The notes: generated by a model not told the origin, from the sequence alone. 64,000 nt of DNA from Candidatus Omnitrophota bacterium (GCA_020052645.1 JAGVOQ010000009.1:1-64000); one strand, 5' to 3'. Positions 42,602 through 51,316 are shown, numbered from the stretch's first letter. Program-made: numbers and translations.

Positions 42602-44299
42602 ATGCTTAAAATTACCCAAAGACGTATTTTGATATTTGTCGGTGCTGTTGTTTTATCGGGCTTTTTGGCTGGATTCTTTTTTTTACTTAAAAAGCCCGCG
42701 GCTTTTAAAAAAACCAGGCCTAAGATTGTTTTGTTCTGCTTGGATGGGGCTACGTGGACCTTAATGAAGCCGCTTTTGGATAAAAATGAGTTGCCTCATT
42801 TCAAAGCATTGATGGAAAACGGCGCTTCTGGCTCTCTTTATTCAGATGATGCTTTTTCTCCTCCTTGTTGGGTCAGCATTGCGACCGGCAAGAATAGTCA
42901 AAAGCACAATGTTCACACGTTTCTCGATAGTTCTAATAGGAAGGCCCGTTTCTTGTGGGATATCCTTTCTGAAGCGCGCATAAATGTAGGGGTGTTCAAT
43001 TGGTTAATGAATCCTTGTGAAAATATTAACGGCGTAAGCTACAGCTGCCATCCTATTATTAAAAACCCTTGCACGTATCCTTCGCTTTTTACCTCACCGC
43101 TTTTTTTTGCTCAAATCATGAAGGAGGCCATGCTCGCTCGTCTTCCTCGATGGGAATCTGTGGAAATTTATAAGTTTCTTGATCCAGCGGATAAGATGTT
43201 AGGCCATATAAATAGGTTTCTCATCGAACGCTATCGATTAGAGTTTATTGCGGTCGGTTATTTCGGCGCGGATGCTTTTCAACACCGGTATTGGGGGGCT
43301 TATGCGCCTGAGTATTTTGATGTTTCGCAAAATGAAGTTGAAGAGAAGGGGGCTTTAATAAACTCCTATTATAGAAAAATGGATCGGTTGTTAGGTTATT
43401 TTATAAAAAATGACTACACCATTATTTTTATTTCTGATCATGGTTTTTGCCGCAATGATAAAGGCGCCGGGCCGAGGTTAATAAAATATTTTAATTTGAA
43501 TTCTAATAAGCAGCACATAAATTTTTTAATGAATATTTTTCTAGAGAAATTGGGTTTTCTTGTTTTTATTCCTAAGCCGGAAGACGGCGGCCAGATCGAT
43601 TTTTCAAAGACAGAAGCTTTCTTTTATAATAACCCTAAGAAAGGAATTTTTGGAATACGGATCAACAGGGCCCTGTTCCAAGAGGACGGCTTGAGGAATT
43701 ACAGAAGGAAAATTTTCTTGACGTTTAAAGAAGCGCATTTTGAAACCGGCGAAAACATCTTTGTCAATGTCAGGGAAAATCAGAATCCCCATAATGTCGA
43801 TGAGCCTGATGTTGTTTTTGTTATGAGCCCTGTTTTTAAGAGAAAGGACCTCATTGTTACAGAGGCCAAAGGGAATGATCTGCATCTTTCAAATGTCGAA
43901 CTTTTTGATTTTAAAAAACGCGTGCTTTCACAAATTATTGCTGGCAGTAAAAAAATTGCTTTAAAAGAGCTGATCGATTATTCTCATGATGGGGTGCATG
44001 AGCATGAAGGAGTGATCATTATGTCAGGGCCGCATATTAAAAAAAATCATTACATTGATGGCGCTAATCTTTTGGATGTTACGCCGACAATCCTTTATTT
44101 GTTAGGGTTCGCTGTGGGCCGGGATATGGACGGTCATGTTCTTGTAAATGCGCTGGAGCCTGATTTTATCGCAAAAAATCCGATAGAGTTTATCGATTCC
44201 TATGAGGACGAAAAGTATTTTGCTAAAGGAGAGAAAAAAGGAGCTAAGAATATTGAAATAGATCTCAAGCGTATGCGTAGTTTGGGGTACGCTCAATAA
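42602..44299 (+). CDS. membrane AlkP-superfamily phosphodiesterase 2
   Basis: A 565-aa protein with one N-terminal span (IFVGAVVLSGFLAGFFFLL) and a phosphodiesterase domain: LFCLDGATWTLMKPLL, nucleophile-region FSPPCWVSIATGK, FISDHGFCRN and a late HEGVIIMSG. It ends MRSLGYAQ, like the other AlkP-type proteins here. It lies 51 bases after the SGNH pair and likely belongs to that operon. Confidence 0.82.
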   Translation: MLKITQRRILIFVGAVVLSGFLAGFFFLLKKPAAFKKTRPKIVLFCLDGATWTLMKPLLDKNELPHFKALMENGASGSLYSDDAFSPPCWVSIATGKNSQKHNVHTFLDSSNRKARFLWDILSEARINVGVFNWLMNPCENINGVSYSCHPIIKNPCTYPSLFTSPLFFAQIMKEAMLARLPRWESVEIYKFLDPADKMLGHINRFLIERYRLEFIAVGYFGADAFQHRYWGAYAPEYFDVSQNEVEEKGALINSYYRKMDRLLGYFIKNDYTIIFISDHGFCRNDKGAGPRLIKYFNLNSNKQHINFLMNIFLEKLGFLVFIPKPEDGGQIDFSKTEAFFYNNPKKGIFGIRINRALFQEDGLRNYRRKIFLTFKEAHFETGENIFVNVRENQNPHNVDEPDVVFVMSPVFKRKDLIVTEAKGNDLHLSNVELFDFKKRVLSQIIAGSKKIALKELIDYSHDGVHEHEGVIIMSGPHIKKNHYIDGANLLDVTPTILYLLGFAVGRDMDGHVLVNALEPDFIAKNPIEFIDSYEDEKYFAKGEKKGAKNIEIDLKRMRSLGYAQ

Positions 44300-44309
44300 A
44301 ACAAAAATT

Positions 44310-44420
44310 TCAAACAAAATAATTCCTATCCAAGCTTCTATATTGAATGGCCTCGGCAATATGTTTGACTCCAATATTTTCATCCTGCGACAGATCGCTG
44401 ATTGTACGGGCGATTTTGGT
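44310..44420 (-). pseudogene. comM: remnant of a second comM 3' end
   Basis: On the minus strand the DNA encodes [19 protein letters not shown] and then [13 protein letters not shown] followed by a stop. The intact comM end at 45929-46040 encodes [19 protein letters not shown] and the same tail. By hand alignment about 10 of 92 bases differ. Only this end piece is present; the match stops abruptly at about 44418. It lies on the far side of the AT-rich 44551 gene. Confidence 0.85.
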
Positions 44421-44550
44421 GACCCCACCACTAATTTGTTGCATTTCTTTTTAATGAAGATTAAGTTTGAGCTGGTTGTTGAAATGTCTTACGTTTCTTA
44501 TTATCCTACAATGACAGGGGTATAATTTTATGATAAAATTAGTTTTATAA

Positions 44551-45873
44551 ATGAATACTATCACATTAAATTTCAAGAAAGTTATACTACTTTTGTGTAT
44601 TTTTATATTTTTATTGGCCTTGAGCATTTTAACAATAGGAAGGCTTAGAAAACCTAATATTATATTGATCACGCTCGACGCTCTTAGGGCAGATCATTTA
44701 ACTTGCTATGGCTATAAGATGCCCACGTCTCCTTTTCTTGATGAATTTACAAAAGACGCATTTCTTTTTGAAAAGGCTGTTGCCCAAAGTGCGAGCACTG
44801 TTCCTTCTGTTGCCTCAATGTTTACTTCCAGATATCCGTATACTGATTGCCTGGTAACTAAATCCTTTACCTTGGGCAAGTATTCTACGACTATAACGGA
44901 GTTTCTTAGGGCTAAAGGGTATGAGACGTACGCTATTGTAGGACATACTTATGTTTCAAGAAAATTTGGTTTTGATAGAACTTTCAGTCATTATGATGAC
45001 AATGCTGGTAAAATAAGGAATGCGGATGAATTAACAAGAGCAACAATTCAATTACTGAAAGAAAAGAAAAATATCAAACCATTCTTTCTGTGGCTTCATT
45101 ACAGAGAACCACATTCTCCTTATAGCCCTCCCTTGAAATATATTCAGATGTTTTCTAACAATGGGTTTATCAGCGAAGAGAATACGCTTGATGTTTATAC
45201 TATTTATGGGCGTAATAAAACTCTTTCTAAAGAAGATATTCGCACATTAACCAATTCATACGATGGGAATATAAGATTCTTGGATGATAATCTAAGAGAG
45301 CTGTTTGCGTATTTAAAGCAAACCGGTTTATTGCAAAAATCGATAATACTAATAATGGCAGATCATGGGGAGAGTCTTGGAGAACACAATATTTTTGACC
45401 ATAATGAGTTATATTACGGGATTCTGAGAGTTCCTTTGATTATTAGAATCCCTAACATGAAAGGGAGGCATATTTTTTATCCCGTAGCTTTAGTGGACAT
45501 TTTTCCAACTATATTAGAGTTAGTCGGCGGAAAGAATATCCCAGGGTTAAATCAATTGCGGGGAGAAAGTGTATTTCGTAATAAGAAATTGCAAAGAGCG
45601 TTGTTTTCAGAAAATCGAGATAGAACTTCATTGATTGTTGATAATTTCAGGCTTTTCCGTAATGCTAAAGGTAAATATGAATTATATGATATACATAGCG
45701 ATCCTGCGGAATTCGATAATTTAGTTTCAAAAGATCAGAGGGTAGTCCATTTATTGAAACAAAAAATGGACTCTTTTCTGGAATCTTCCCAATGCGCGCC
45801 TACCAGCGACGACAGTTTTTCACTAGATGTAAATACTAAAGAAAGACTGAGAAGCTTAGGATATATTCAGTAG
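44551..45873 (+). CDS. membrane sulfatase-family protein, AT-rich and probably acquired
   Basis: A 440-aa protein. The N-terminal span (LLCIFIFLLALSILTIG) is followed by an AlkP-fold domain with NIILITLDALRADHLTCYGY, Thr at the usual formylglycine Cys (SASTVPSVASM), and MADHGESLGEHN. It resembles the 35030 protein in plan and ends RLRSLGYIQ. Its codon use looks more AT-rich than its neighbours (judged by eye, not counted). It is framed by the comM 3' remnant and the true comM 3' end, suggesting it was inserted there. Confidence 0.82.
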   Translation: MNTITLNFKKVILLLCIFIFLLALSILTIGRLRKPNIILITLDALRADHLTCYGYKMPTSPFLDEFTKDAFLFEKAVAQSASTVPSVASMFTSRYPYTDCLVTKSFTLGKYSTTITEFLRAKGYETYAIVGHTYVSRKFGFDRTFSHYDDNAGKIRNADELTRATIQLLKEKKNIKPFFLWLHYREPHSPYSPPLKYIQMFSNNGFISEENTLDVYTIYGRNKTLSKEDIRTLTNSYDGNIRFLDDNLRELFAYLKQTGLLQKSIILIMADHGESLGEHNIFDHNELYYGILRVPLIIRIPNMKGRHIFYPVALVDIFPTILELVGGKNIPGLNQLRGESVFRNKKLQRALFSENRDRTSLIVDNFRLFRNAKGKYELYDIHSDPAEFDNLVSKDQRVVHLLKQKMDSFLESSQCAPTSDDSFSLDVNTKERLRSLGYIQ

Positions 45874-45928
45874 CGCTTTCCTGTTTTATCTCGAAACAAA
45901 AACTATTTTTTAAAAATTAAGAGTGACG

Positions 45929-47254
45929 TTACGTAAAGAATTCTCTATCCAAGCTTCTGTATTGAATGGCCTCGGCAATATGGTTGATACCAATGTTTTC
46001 ATCCTGCGCAAGATCGCTGATCGTGCGAGCGATTTTTAAAATTTTGTCGTAAGCCCTTGCCGAAAGTCGAAATTCTTCAATGGCAGTTTTTAAGAGGTTT
46101 TGTGCCGCAGAGTCGAGAAGGCAATATTTTTTTATCTGCTGGTGGCTCATCGTGGAGTTGAAGAGGTTGGCATCATTTTTGAATCGTTCTTTTTGGATGC
46201 GCTGTGCAGACAGGACTCTTTCTTTAATCGTTTTCGAAGATTCCGATGCCTCGGTGCTTACTAATTCGTGATATTTAACGCTGGGGACTTCCATGTGGAT
46301 GTCTATCCTGTCCAAAAGAGGTCCTGAAATTTTTGTGCGGTATCTGTTGATCTCTCGCGGGGTGCATCGACACGTTTGTCTTGCTTGCCCTTGTGTACCA
46401 CAAGGGCAGGGGTTCATGGCGCATACGAGCATGAAAGAAGCCGGAAAAGTGAGTGATTTAGCAATGCGCGCCACGCGAATGGTTCCGTCTTCTAAAGGTT
46501 GACGCAACGCCTCAAGGACATTGCGATGGAACTCTGGGAGTTCATCTAAAAATAAAACTCCATTGTGGGCAAGGCTTATCTCGCCGGGTTGAGGTGTAGA
46601 TCCTCCGCCGACAAGCGCCACATCCGAAATGGTATGATGAGGCGACCGAAAAGGTCTTTGATGAATAAGCCCGATCTTGGCATCAACAAGCCCGACCGCA
46701 GAATGGATCTTTGTTGTTTCTAAAGATTCCTCTTCGCTTAATTCCGGCAAAATGGTTGTCAGCCGTTTAGCCAGCATTGTCTTGCCGCTGCCAGGAGGCC
46801 CTACAAAAAGAATATTGTGCCGTCCTGAAGCGGCGATCTCAAGGGCCCTTTTAGCAGACCACTGGCCTTTTACTTCCGAGAAATCAAGCGTAGATGAGAG
46901 GGTTTCTTGGTAAATTTTTGGATCAGGACAACAGCAAAGCGAATTTTGAGGATCAAAAAGTAACTCCGTTGTTTCTTTAAGTGTTTTTACGCCAAAGACT
47001 TTCGATTCTTTTACAATAGCTGCTTCATTGGCATTGATAAAAGGAAGGATAATATTTTTTAGCCCCTGTTTTCTTAAATACAGGGTCATGGCCAGAGCGC
47101 CTTTGATGCTTCTAAGCGCACCGTTTAAGGCTAATTCACCGATAAAATAATAATCATTGAGCTTTTCTTTGTTGATCTGGCCAGAGGCCGCAAGGATACC
47201 AAGGGCGATGGCTAAATCAAATGCAGATCCTTCTTTTTTAGTGTAAGTCCTCAT
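45929..47254 (-). pseudogene. comM: ComM/YifB ATPase, 3' part (codons 76-509), element-supplied start
   Basis: This part keeps the AAA+ core: GPPGSGKTMLAKRL, the Mg-chelatase ChlI region (RPFRSPHHTISDVALVGGG), LFLDELPEFHRNVLEALRQP, and the Cys zinc motif CAMNPCPCGTQGQARQTCRC. The N-terminal S5-like domain start lies at 63118-63342. The element side provides ATG 47254 with AAGGAG 11 bases upstream, so a 441-aa protein (MRTYTKKEG...) may still be made. ComM is a helicase for branch migration in natural transformation; loss of its N-terminus likely disables or changes it. Confidence 0.9.
47233..47239. other. attL core (CTTTTTT)
   Basis: The 7-base CTTTTTT is common to both element junctions. 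To the left lies comM codon 76 onward (AAGGATCTGC read on the minus strand); to the right the element begins AGTGTAAGTCC. Confidence 0.85.
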
Positions 47255-47351
47255 TTTGCAAATCACTCCTTATCTCTTAAATTCCCAAACAGTTACACGA
47301 TTTAGAAGTCTGACGGATTTTTTGTATTTTTAACATAAGGAGCATGACTTA

Positions 47352-47798
47352 ATGAACACAACCCTTAATGATTTGATATTTCCTTGCAAGGATTGTTCGA
47401 GACCTTGTGAGGATTACGCCAGGGCAAGAAATAAGCCCTATGCGAAACCTTGCCCGGAGTTAGAAAAGTTTCTCTGGGATTCAATTCAAAAAAAGAAATT
47501 TGATTATACAAAAGAAACAGCACGTCCATCTTCGGGTGGGAAATTAGCTTCTTTGGTTCGTTCGGCACTTATAGAAGCCAATTTAACATACAAGGAAATG
47601 ACTCTTACCGAAAAACTTTTGCAGGAAGACGATTTGAATTTCTTAGCAACTGGTAAACAAAGCAAGTTGTGGTTTAAGACGGAACAGGTCTATGAAGATG
47701 CAATGGATAACTGCTTGTTCTTTGGCGATACCAAACGCTTTGAAGAAATTATCGGGCTTAATCAAGAGCACCCGAGAGAGCGAGGAAGAAGACGATGA
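47352..47798 (+). CDS. Cys-rich hypothetical protein of the element
   Basis: A 148-aa protein. The N-terminal FPCKDCSRPCEDYARA suggests a zinc site (CxxCxxxC), followed by a charged helical body. ATG 47352 lies after AAGGAG. It is the first gene at the left end and overlaps the next by 4 bases, so it heads the early operon. No known family. Confidence 0.6.
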   Translation: MNTTLNDLIFPCKDCSRPCEDYARARNKPYAKPCPELEKFLWDSIQKKKFDYTKETARPSSGGKLASLVRSALIEANLTYKEMTLTEKLLQEDDLNFLATGKQSKLWFKTEQVYEDAMDNCLFFGDTKRFEEIIGLNQEHPRERGRRR

Positions 47799-48295
47799 AA
47801 CTAATAAATGACCCAGATATTTGTTTTGCTTTTGGATTTAATGAGAATGTTTCAGAGAGGGAACGAGTAAGGATTTTATCCGAAAGCATAAGGAATATTA
47901 AAAAGAAGCTCCGCAGAGTTATTGAGATTCGTCCCGGAGGAGAACCACTCTTAGATAGGATTGGAATTAGGAAACTTAAATCTTGGAAGACGACGAAAAA
48001 CCATGTCCCGAAGCCAGAACGGATACTTGATGCTTTTAAAACAAGCGAGTGGCAAGAGAAACTCTTAGAATCCACAACAGACCCAGTTGATAGGGCGTTA
48101 CTTGATATTTATTTCACTTGTCGAAAGAAAGAGAAGGATGGAATTACCCCAAAAAGGCTTAATCAGGCTGAAATAGCCCTAGAGTTGAAGAAGATAGGCA
48201 TAGATTTAACTCAGACAGCCGTATCCAGAAGACTCCAACGCATAAAAACAGGGGGTAAACTACAACCTAATCTAATAGATGAGAGCGAGAAATAG
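47795..48295 (+). CDS. HTH-containing hypothetical protein
   Basis: A 166-aa protein. The C-terminal half (LNQAEIALELKKIGIDLTQTAVSRRLQRIK) has the pattern of a helix-turn-helix with recognition helix TQTAVSRRLQRI. The N-half is charged. It overlaps the previous stop by ATGA. It may be a transcription or replication regulator of the element. Confidence 0.65.
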   Translation: MKLINDPDICFAFGFNENVSERERVRILSESIRNIKKKLRRVIEIRPGGEPLLDRIGIRKLKSWKTTKNHVPKPERILDAFKTSEWQEKLLESTTDPVDRALLDIYFTCRKKEKDGITPKRLNQAEIALELKKIGIDLTQTAVSRRLQRIKTGGKLQPNLIDESEK

Positions 48296-48350
48296 ATTCA
48301 CATAATTTTATTTTAATTAAATATTGATAATAACTTAAAAGGAGTTTCTT

Positions 48351-48536
48351 ATGGGAAAAATCGAGATGAGCCTGATTGAGATGGCAAGTTGCCTAGGGAA
48401 GCATCCTTCAACCATCCGTTACCACATTAGAAAAGGCAACATCATGCCTGAAACGGTTATAAAAAATAACCGAATAGCGTATGTTTTTGACTTGTTGGAT
48501 TTTGAACGTTTTAAAGAAATACTCAGAGAGGATTAA
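48351..48536 (+). CDS. small MerR-like HTH protein
   Basis: A 61-aa protein: LIEMASCLGKHPSTIRYHIRKGNIMPE is a short MerR/excisionase-type helix-turn-helix with wing. ATG follows AAAAGGAG. Such one-domain proteins act as excision or transcription factors in mobile elements. It overlaps no neighbour except that the next ATG starts directly after its stop. Confidence 0.7.
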   Translation: MGKIEMSLIEMASCLGKHPSTIRYHIRKGNIMPETVIKNNRIAYVFDLLDFERFKEILRED

Positions 48537-48695
48537 ATGAGTAAACAACCAACCTATGAGGACTTAATGTTTGTTGTTAGCGTCTTAGAGAAAAACAAAC
48601 AAGAGATTAAAGATTTAAGGAATTTAATTTACAAGCTGATTTTCGATAAAAAAGGGAACGAAATCAACAATAGAATCACAAAGTTCATGAACTAA
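48537..48695 (+). CDS. small helical protein (52 aa)
   Basis: This ORF is missed by the track. It starts at the base after the previous TAA; the SD-like AGAGAGGA lies just upstream. The product is a charged amphipathic helix (VLEKNKQEIKDLRNLIYKL). The tight spacing to its neighbours supports translation. Function unknown. Confidence 0.55.
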   Translation: MSKQPTYEDLMFVVSVLEKNKQEIKDLRNLIYKLIFDKKGNEINNRITKFMN

Positions 48696-48708
48696 TGAAG
48701 GAGGAACA

Positions 48709-49002
48709 ATGGAACAAGGACAAAAGCTACAAGGAACAGTTAAATGGTTTTCAATCCGCAAAGGGTATGGATTTATAACGACTACAGACGGTATTGATTA
48801 CTTCGTTTATTTTGAAGACGTTATGAGCCAAGATAGTTATAAATTCTTAGACGCTGGGGATAAGGTGGAGTTTTCAGTAGGAAAGGCAAGAGACGGCAGA
48901 ACAAAGGCGGTTGACGTTGTTAAAATACCATTAAAACCTATTCCACCAGAAATAGTGCAAAAGGTCTATGATTCTTTCCTTACAACGGACAGAGGTGAGT
49001 AA
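48709..49002 (+). CDS. cold-shock domain protein
   Basis: A 97-aa protein with one CSD: GTVKWFSIRKGYGFIT (RNP1-like KGYGFI) and YFVYFEDV (RNP2-like). A 25-residue tail follows. CSD proteins bind single-stranded nucleic acids; near a replication gene it might help melt or protect the element's DNA (inference). AAGGAGG precedes the ATG, and the stop adjoins the next ATG. Confidence 0.88.
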   Translation: MEQGQKLQGTVKWFSIRKGYGFITTTDGIDYFVYFEDVMSQDSYKFLDAGDKVEFSVGKARDGRTKAVDVVKIPLKPIPPEIVQKVYDSFLTTDRGE

Positions 49003-49881
49003 ATGCCGAACAATAAACTAATTGAAGAAAAAACTCTCAAGCGAACTGGGGGATGGGCTAAGATTCCCAATTTCATTATAGATACTGGTATTTGGGCTAA
49101 GCTAAATCCAAATGCAAAGGCTGTTTATATTGTTATCCTTAGCCACGCTCATTATCAGACAGGAGTTTGTAGCCCTAATAGAGAAACAGTCGCTAAGGAA
49201 GCCGGGATTAATGTTGATGGGTTTTTTAAGGCAAGGCAGGAACTAGAAGAAGAGGGATTAATCCAGACCTGGAGACGAAAAATTAATTGCCAATGGAACT
49301 ATAAGATTATAAAAACCCCTGAAGAACAACGAGAGGCGTTAGATAAGTTACGGAGTAAATCCATAGCTAACATAGGCAAGGGTGGTAATGTACGGAATCA
49401 ATCCATAGCTTATCTCAAGGATGATAAGGGTAGATTCATCAAAAGTGATGAGAAGGTACGGAATGAATCCATACCTCCAGTACGGAATGAATCCATAACT
49501 AACCTTCACCGGAATGAATCCATAACTAAAGAGAATATAAGAATAAATACTAAAGAGAATAGCAACACAGGCTCGTCTTCGGCTGTCTTTCAGAGCCAAG
49601 CCTCGCCTGTTCTAACTGAAGACAACCTTAAAAACAGTTGTTTAGCGGTAGCTGAACCTTGCGAAGCGGGGGTCGGCGTAATCTCAGCTCCCGAGTCGAG
49701 CGTTGAACAGCTCCTCTTAAAAACGGGGTTGTTTAATGGTTCTGAGGAGCGGGTCGGTTTCAAGGTTGTGGCTTTACGAGCCGAGAGGTTTCCTAGCCGT
49801 ATGCTTTTGGGCTGGGGGGTCGCAGAAAATGATATTCCGCCTATTTTAGATGCTCTCAACTTAGAAGTCGCTAGGGTTTAA
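49003..49881 (+). CDS. replication initiator-like protein with internal iterons
   Basis: A 292-aa protein. Residues about 10-95 form a winged-helix domain (WAKIPNFIIDTGIWAKLNPN, AKEAGINVDGFFKARQELEE) of the phage replication O/DnaD-like type. The centre encodes five repeats (RSKSIA, VRNQSIA, VRNESIP, VRNESIT, HRNESIT) because the DNA carries 17-base iterons, as the lambda O gene does. The C-terminus (VVALRAERFPSRMLLGWG) is short. It probably binds its own coding-sequence origin and loads host helicase; no DnaB or DnaC-like gene is in the element. Confidence 0.7.
   Translation: MPNNKLIEEKTLKRTGGWAKIPNFIIDTGIWAKLNPNAKAVYIVILSHAHYQTGVCSPNRETVAKEAGINVDGFFKARQELEEEGLIQTWRRKINCQWNYKIIKTPEEQREALDKLRSKSIANIGKGGNVRNQSIAYLKDDKGRFIKSDEKVRNESIPPVRNESITNLHRNESITKENIRINTKENSNTGSSSAVFQSQASPVLTEDNLKNSCLAVAEPCEAGVGVISAPESSVEQLLLKTGLFNGSEERVGFKVVALRAERFPSRMLLGWGVAENDIPPILDALNLEVARV
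49349..49565 (+). other. candidate replication origin: five iterons plus AT-rich stretch
   Basis: 17-base direct repeats with consensus TACGGAATGAATCCATA start at 49349, 49391, 49457, 49481 and 49508. All spacings (42, 66, 24, 27) are multiples of three. They are followed at about 49528-49565 by an almost pure A/T tract (AGAATATAAGAATAAATAC), as expected of a DNA-unwinding element. Confidence 0.75.
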
Positions 49882-49925
49882 AAGAATTATGCGGAAAATA
49901 ACAAGGACAAACGAAAGGGCTAACA

Positions 49926-50075
49926 ATGAAGAGAACTGAAGCAATAGACTGGGAAGCTGAAGAACTTCGAAAAGATATCCAAAAATGGATGGATGATTAT
50001 TACATGACAAACTATGGCTTAAGCTACAGAGAATTTATCCTGATGGATGCACAAGTAAAACAGGATAATAGCTAA
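49926..50075 (+). CDS. small acidic hypothetical protein (49 aa)
   Basis: This ORF is too short for the track. ATG has AAAGGG 6 bases upstream. The protein is acidic and helical (TEAIDWEAEELRKDIQKWMD). It lies between the initiator and terminase-like genes. No family is recognised. Confidence 0.5.
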   Translation: MKRTEAIDWEAEELRKDIQKWMDDYYMTNYGLSYREFILMDAQVKQDNS

Positions 50076-50105
50076 ACATAATTCGGCGAAAGACAAAAAG
50101 GGCAC

Positions 50106-50612
50106 ATGAGAGAATTATCACCTAAGGAACTAAGATTCATAGAGCTCTATCTGAACTCAGACAATATAGCAACCTACTGCAACGCTACAGAAAGCTACTG
50201 CCAGGCTTACCAGCTAAATAATCGTAATTTGGCGGGAGTCAAAGGGAGCCTATTGTTAAGAAAAGGTAGGGTAAAACGTTATAAGGAGGAAGTAATGAGT
50301 GAATTTAAGATTGATGTAAGCAAACACTTGAGAACACTGGACAAAAAGCTAGATTCCCTCACAGAAGAGGGCAAAATCAGCAAAGAAGAGCTCATGGCAA
50401 TAAGATTACTGGCTGAGACAGAAGGCAAGATAGGTTCAAAGAGTAATATCCAGGCTGTTCAGATTCAAGTGGGGAGCAATGGGCAGATAAACTTAGAAAC
50501 TATGGGGTTATTTACTCTCTTAGAGCTACAGAAGAAGATTGAAGAGCAGTTAGAAAATAAGTTAAAGAGCCTAAACATGAATAAGACTGAAGGAGCAGAA
50601 CAAACAAGTTAA
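50106..50612 (+). CDS. terminase small subunit-like protein
   Basis: A 168-aa protein. The N-terminal LSPKELRFIELYLNS...NATESYCQAYQL...SLLLRKGRVKRYKEEV resembles the Terminase_2-type small subunit pattern (LT.kq..F..eYl...Na..Aa...GY). The remaining helical part would form the oligomer. TerS recognises packaging sites. No large terminase follows; a 700-base gap does. This is a recognisable but not certain call. Confidence 0.55.
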   Translation: MRELSPKELRFIELYLNSDNIATYCNATESYCQAYQLNNRNLAGVKGSLLLRKGRVKRYKEEVMSEFKIDVSKHLRTLDKKLDSLTEEGKISKEELMAIRLLAETEGKIGSKSNIQAVQIQVGSNGQINLETMGLFTLLELQKKIEEQLENKLKSLNMNKTEGAEQTS

Positions 50613-51316
50613 AACTTATTTGGTATAGGATTAGAGAGTATTTGTAAGCACAGAATTGTTTAGGGGACTATTTTGGTTTAGGAAGGCTTTAGTTTTAGCT
50701 TTAGCTCCCAGTAATACTTAAAGCTCTTTATCTCTGATACTGAGGTTGATACTGTCTCTCATTCGATAGGATATAGATATAAAGCATACCCACCCACAGG
50801 AACCCACCCATAGGAAACAATAACAACATAGTAGTAAAAATATTATAGTTCAGGTTCAGTCGGTTAATAATAATCTAAGTTTAGACCCACCCGGCGGTAC
50901 CCAGGGCATACCCCCCAGCCGAGGGGTGTGTAGAACATATTACGATTCGGATATTTTTATATCAGAAACCAAATTCCCGGGCTACAAGCTACTTCGAGAA
51001 CTTGACATGTTTGTTTTTCTGAGCACAAAACAAGCCTTCTGTGGGGTCTTTAAGCCATATTGCTACGCCTAGAAATTACAAGCTCAATTCCAATCCAAAT
51101 TTTGCAATAGTTTTTCAAAATCCTTTAGAACTTTTTTAGCAACATCACACTTTTTGAGTTCTGCAAAACTCCCTCACAAAAAAGGGCACTATTTCGCCTA
51201 GGATGCCCCAGGTTGCATCGAGGTCTTCTAAACACACTGGGAGACGATTTAAAGGGCGTGAGCACAAAATCAGTTTTGAGTTCGTTGATTGTAGGGCAAA
51301 TTTCGAGAGGTGAGTT
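50613..51316. other. 704-base gap after terminase-like gene
   Basis: No convincing ORF was found on either strand (the 51145-51351 minus ORF has no ribosome site). The gap holds ACCCACCCACAGGAACCCACCCATAGG direct words and a GC-rich patch (GGCATACCCCCCAGCCGAGGGGT) with a small hairpin. A packaging site (cos or pac) is possible from its position only. Confidence 0.45.

Noticed and set aside
44102-44431. 109-aa minus-strand ORF
   Set aside because: It is in a different frame from the comM remnant and lies over the end of a well-supported gene.
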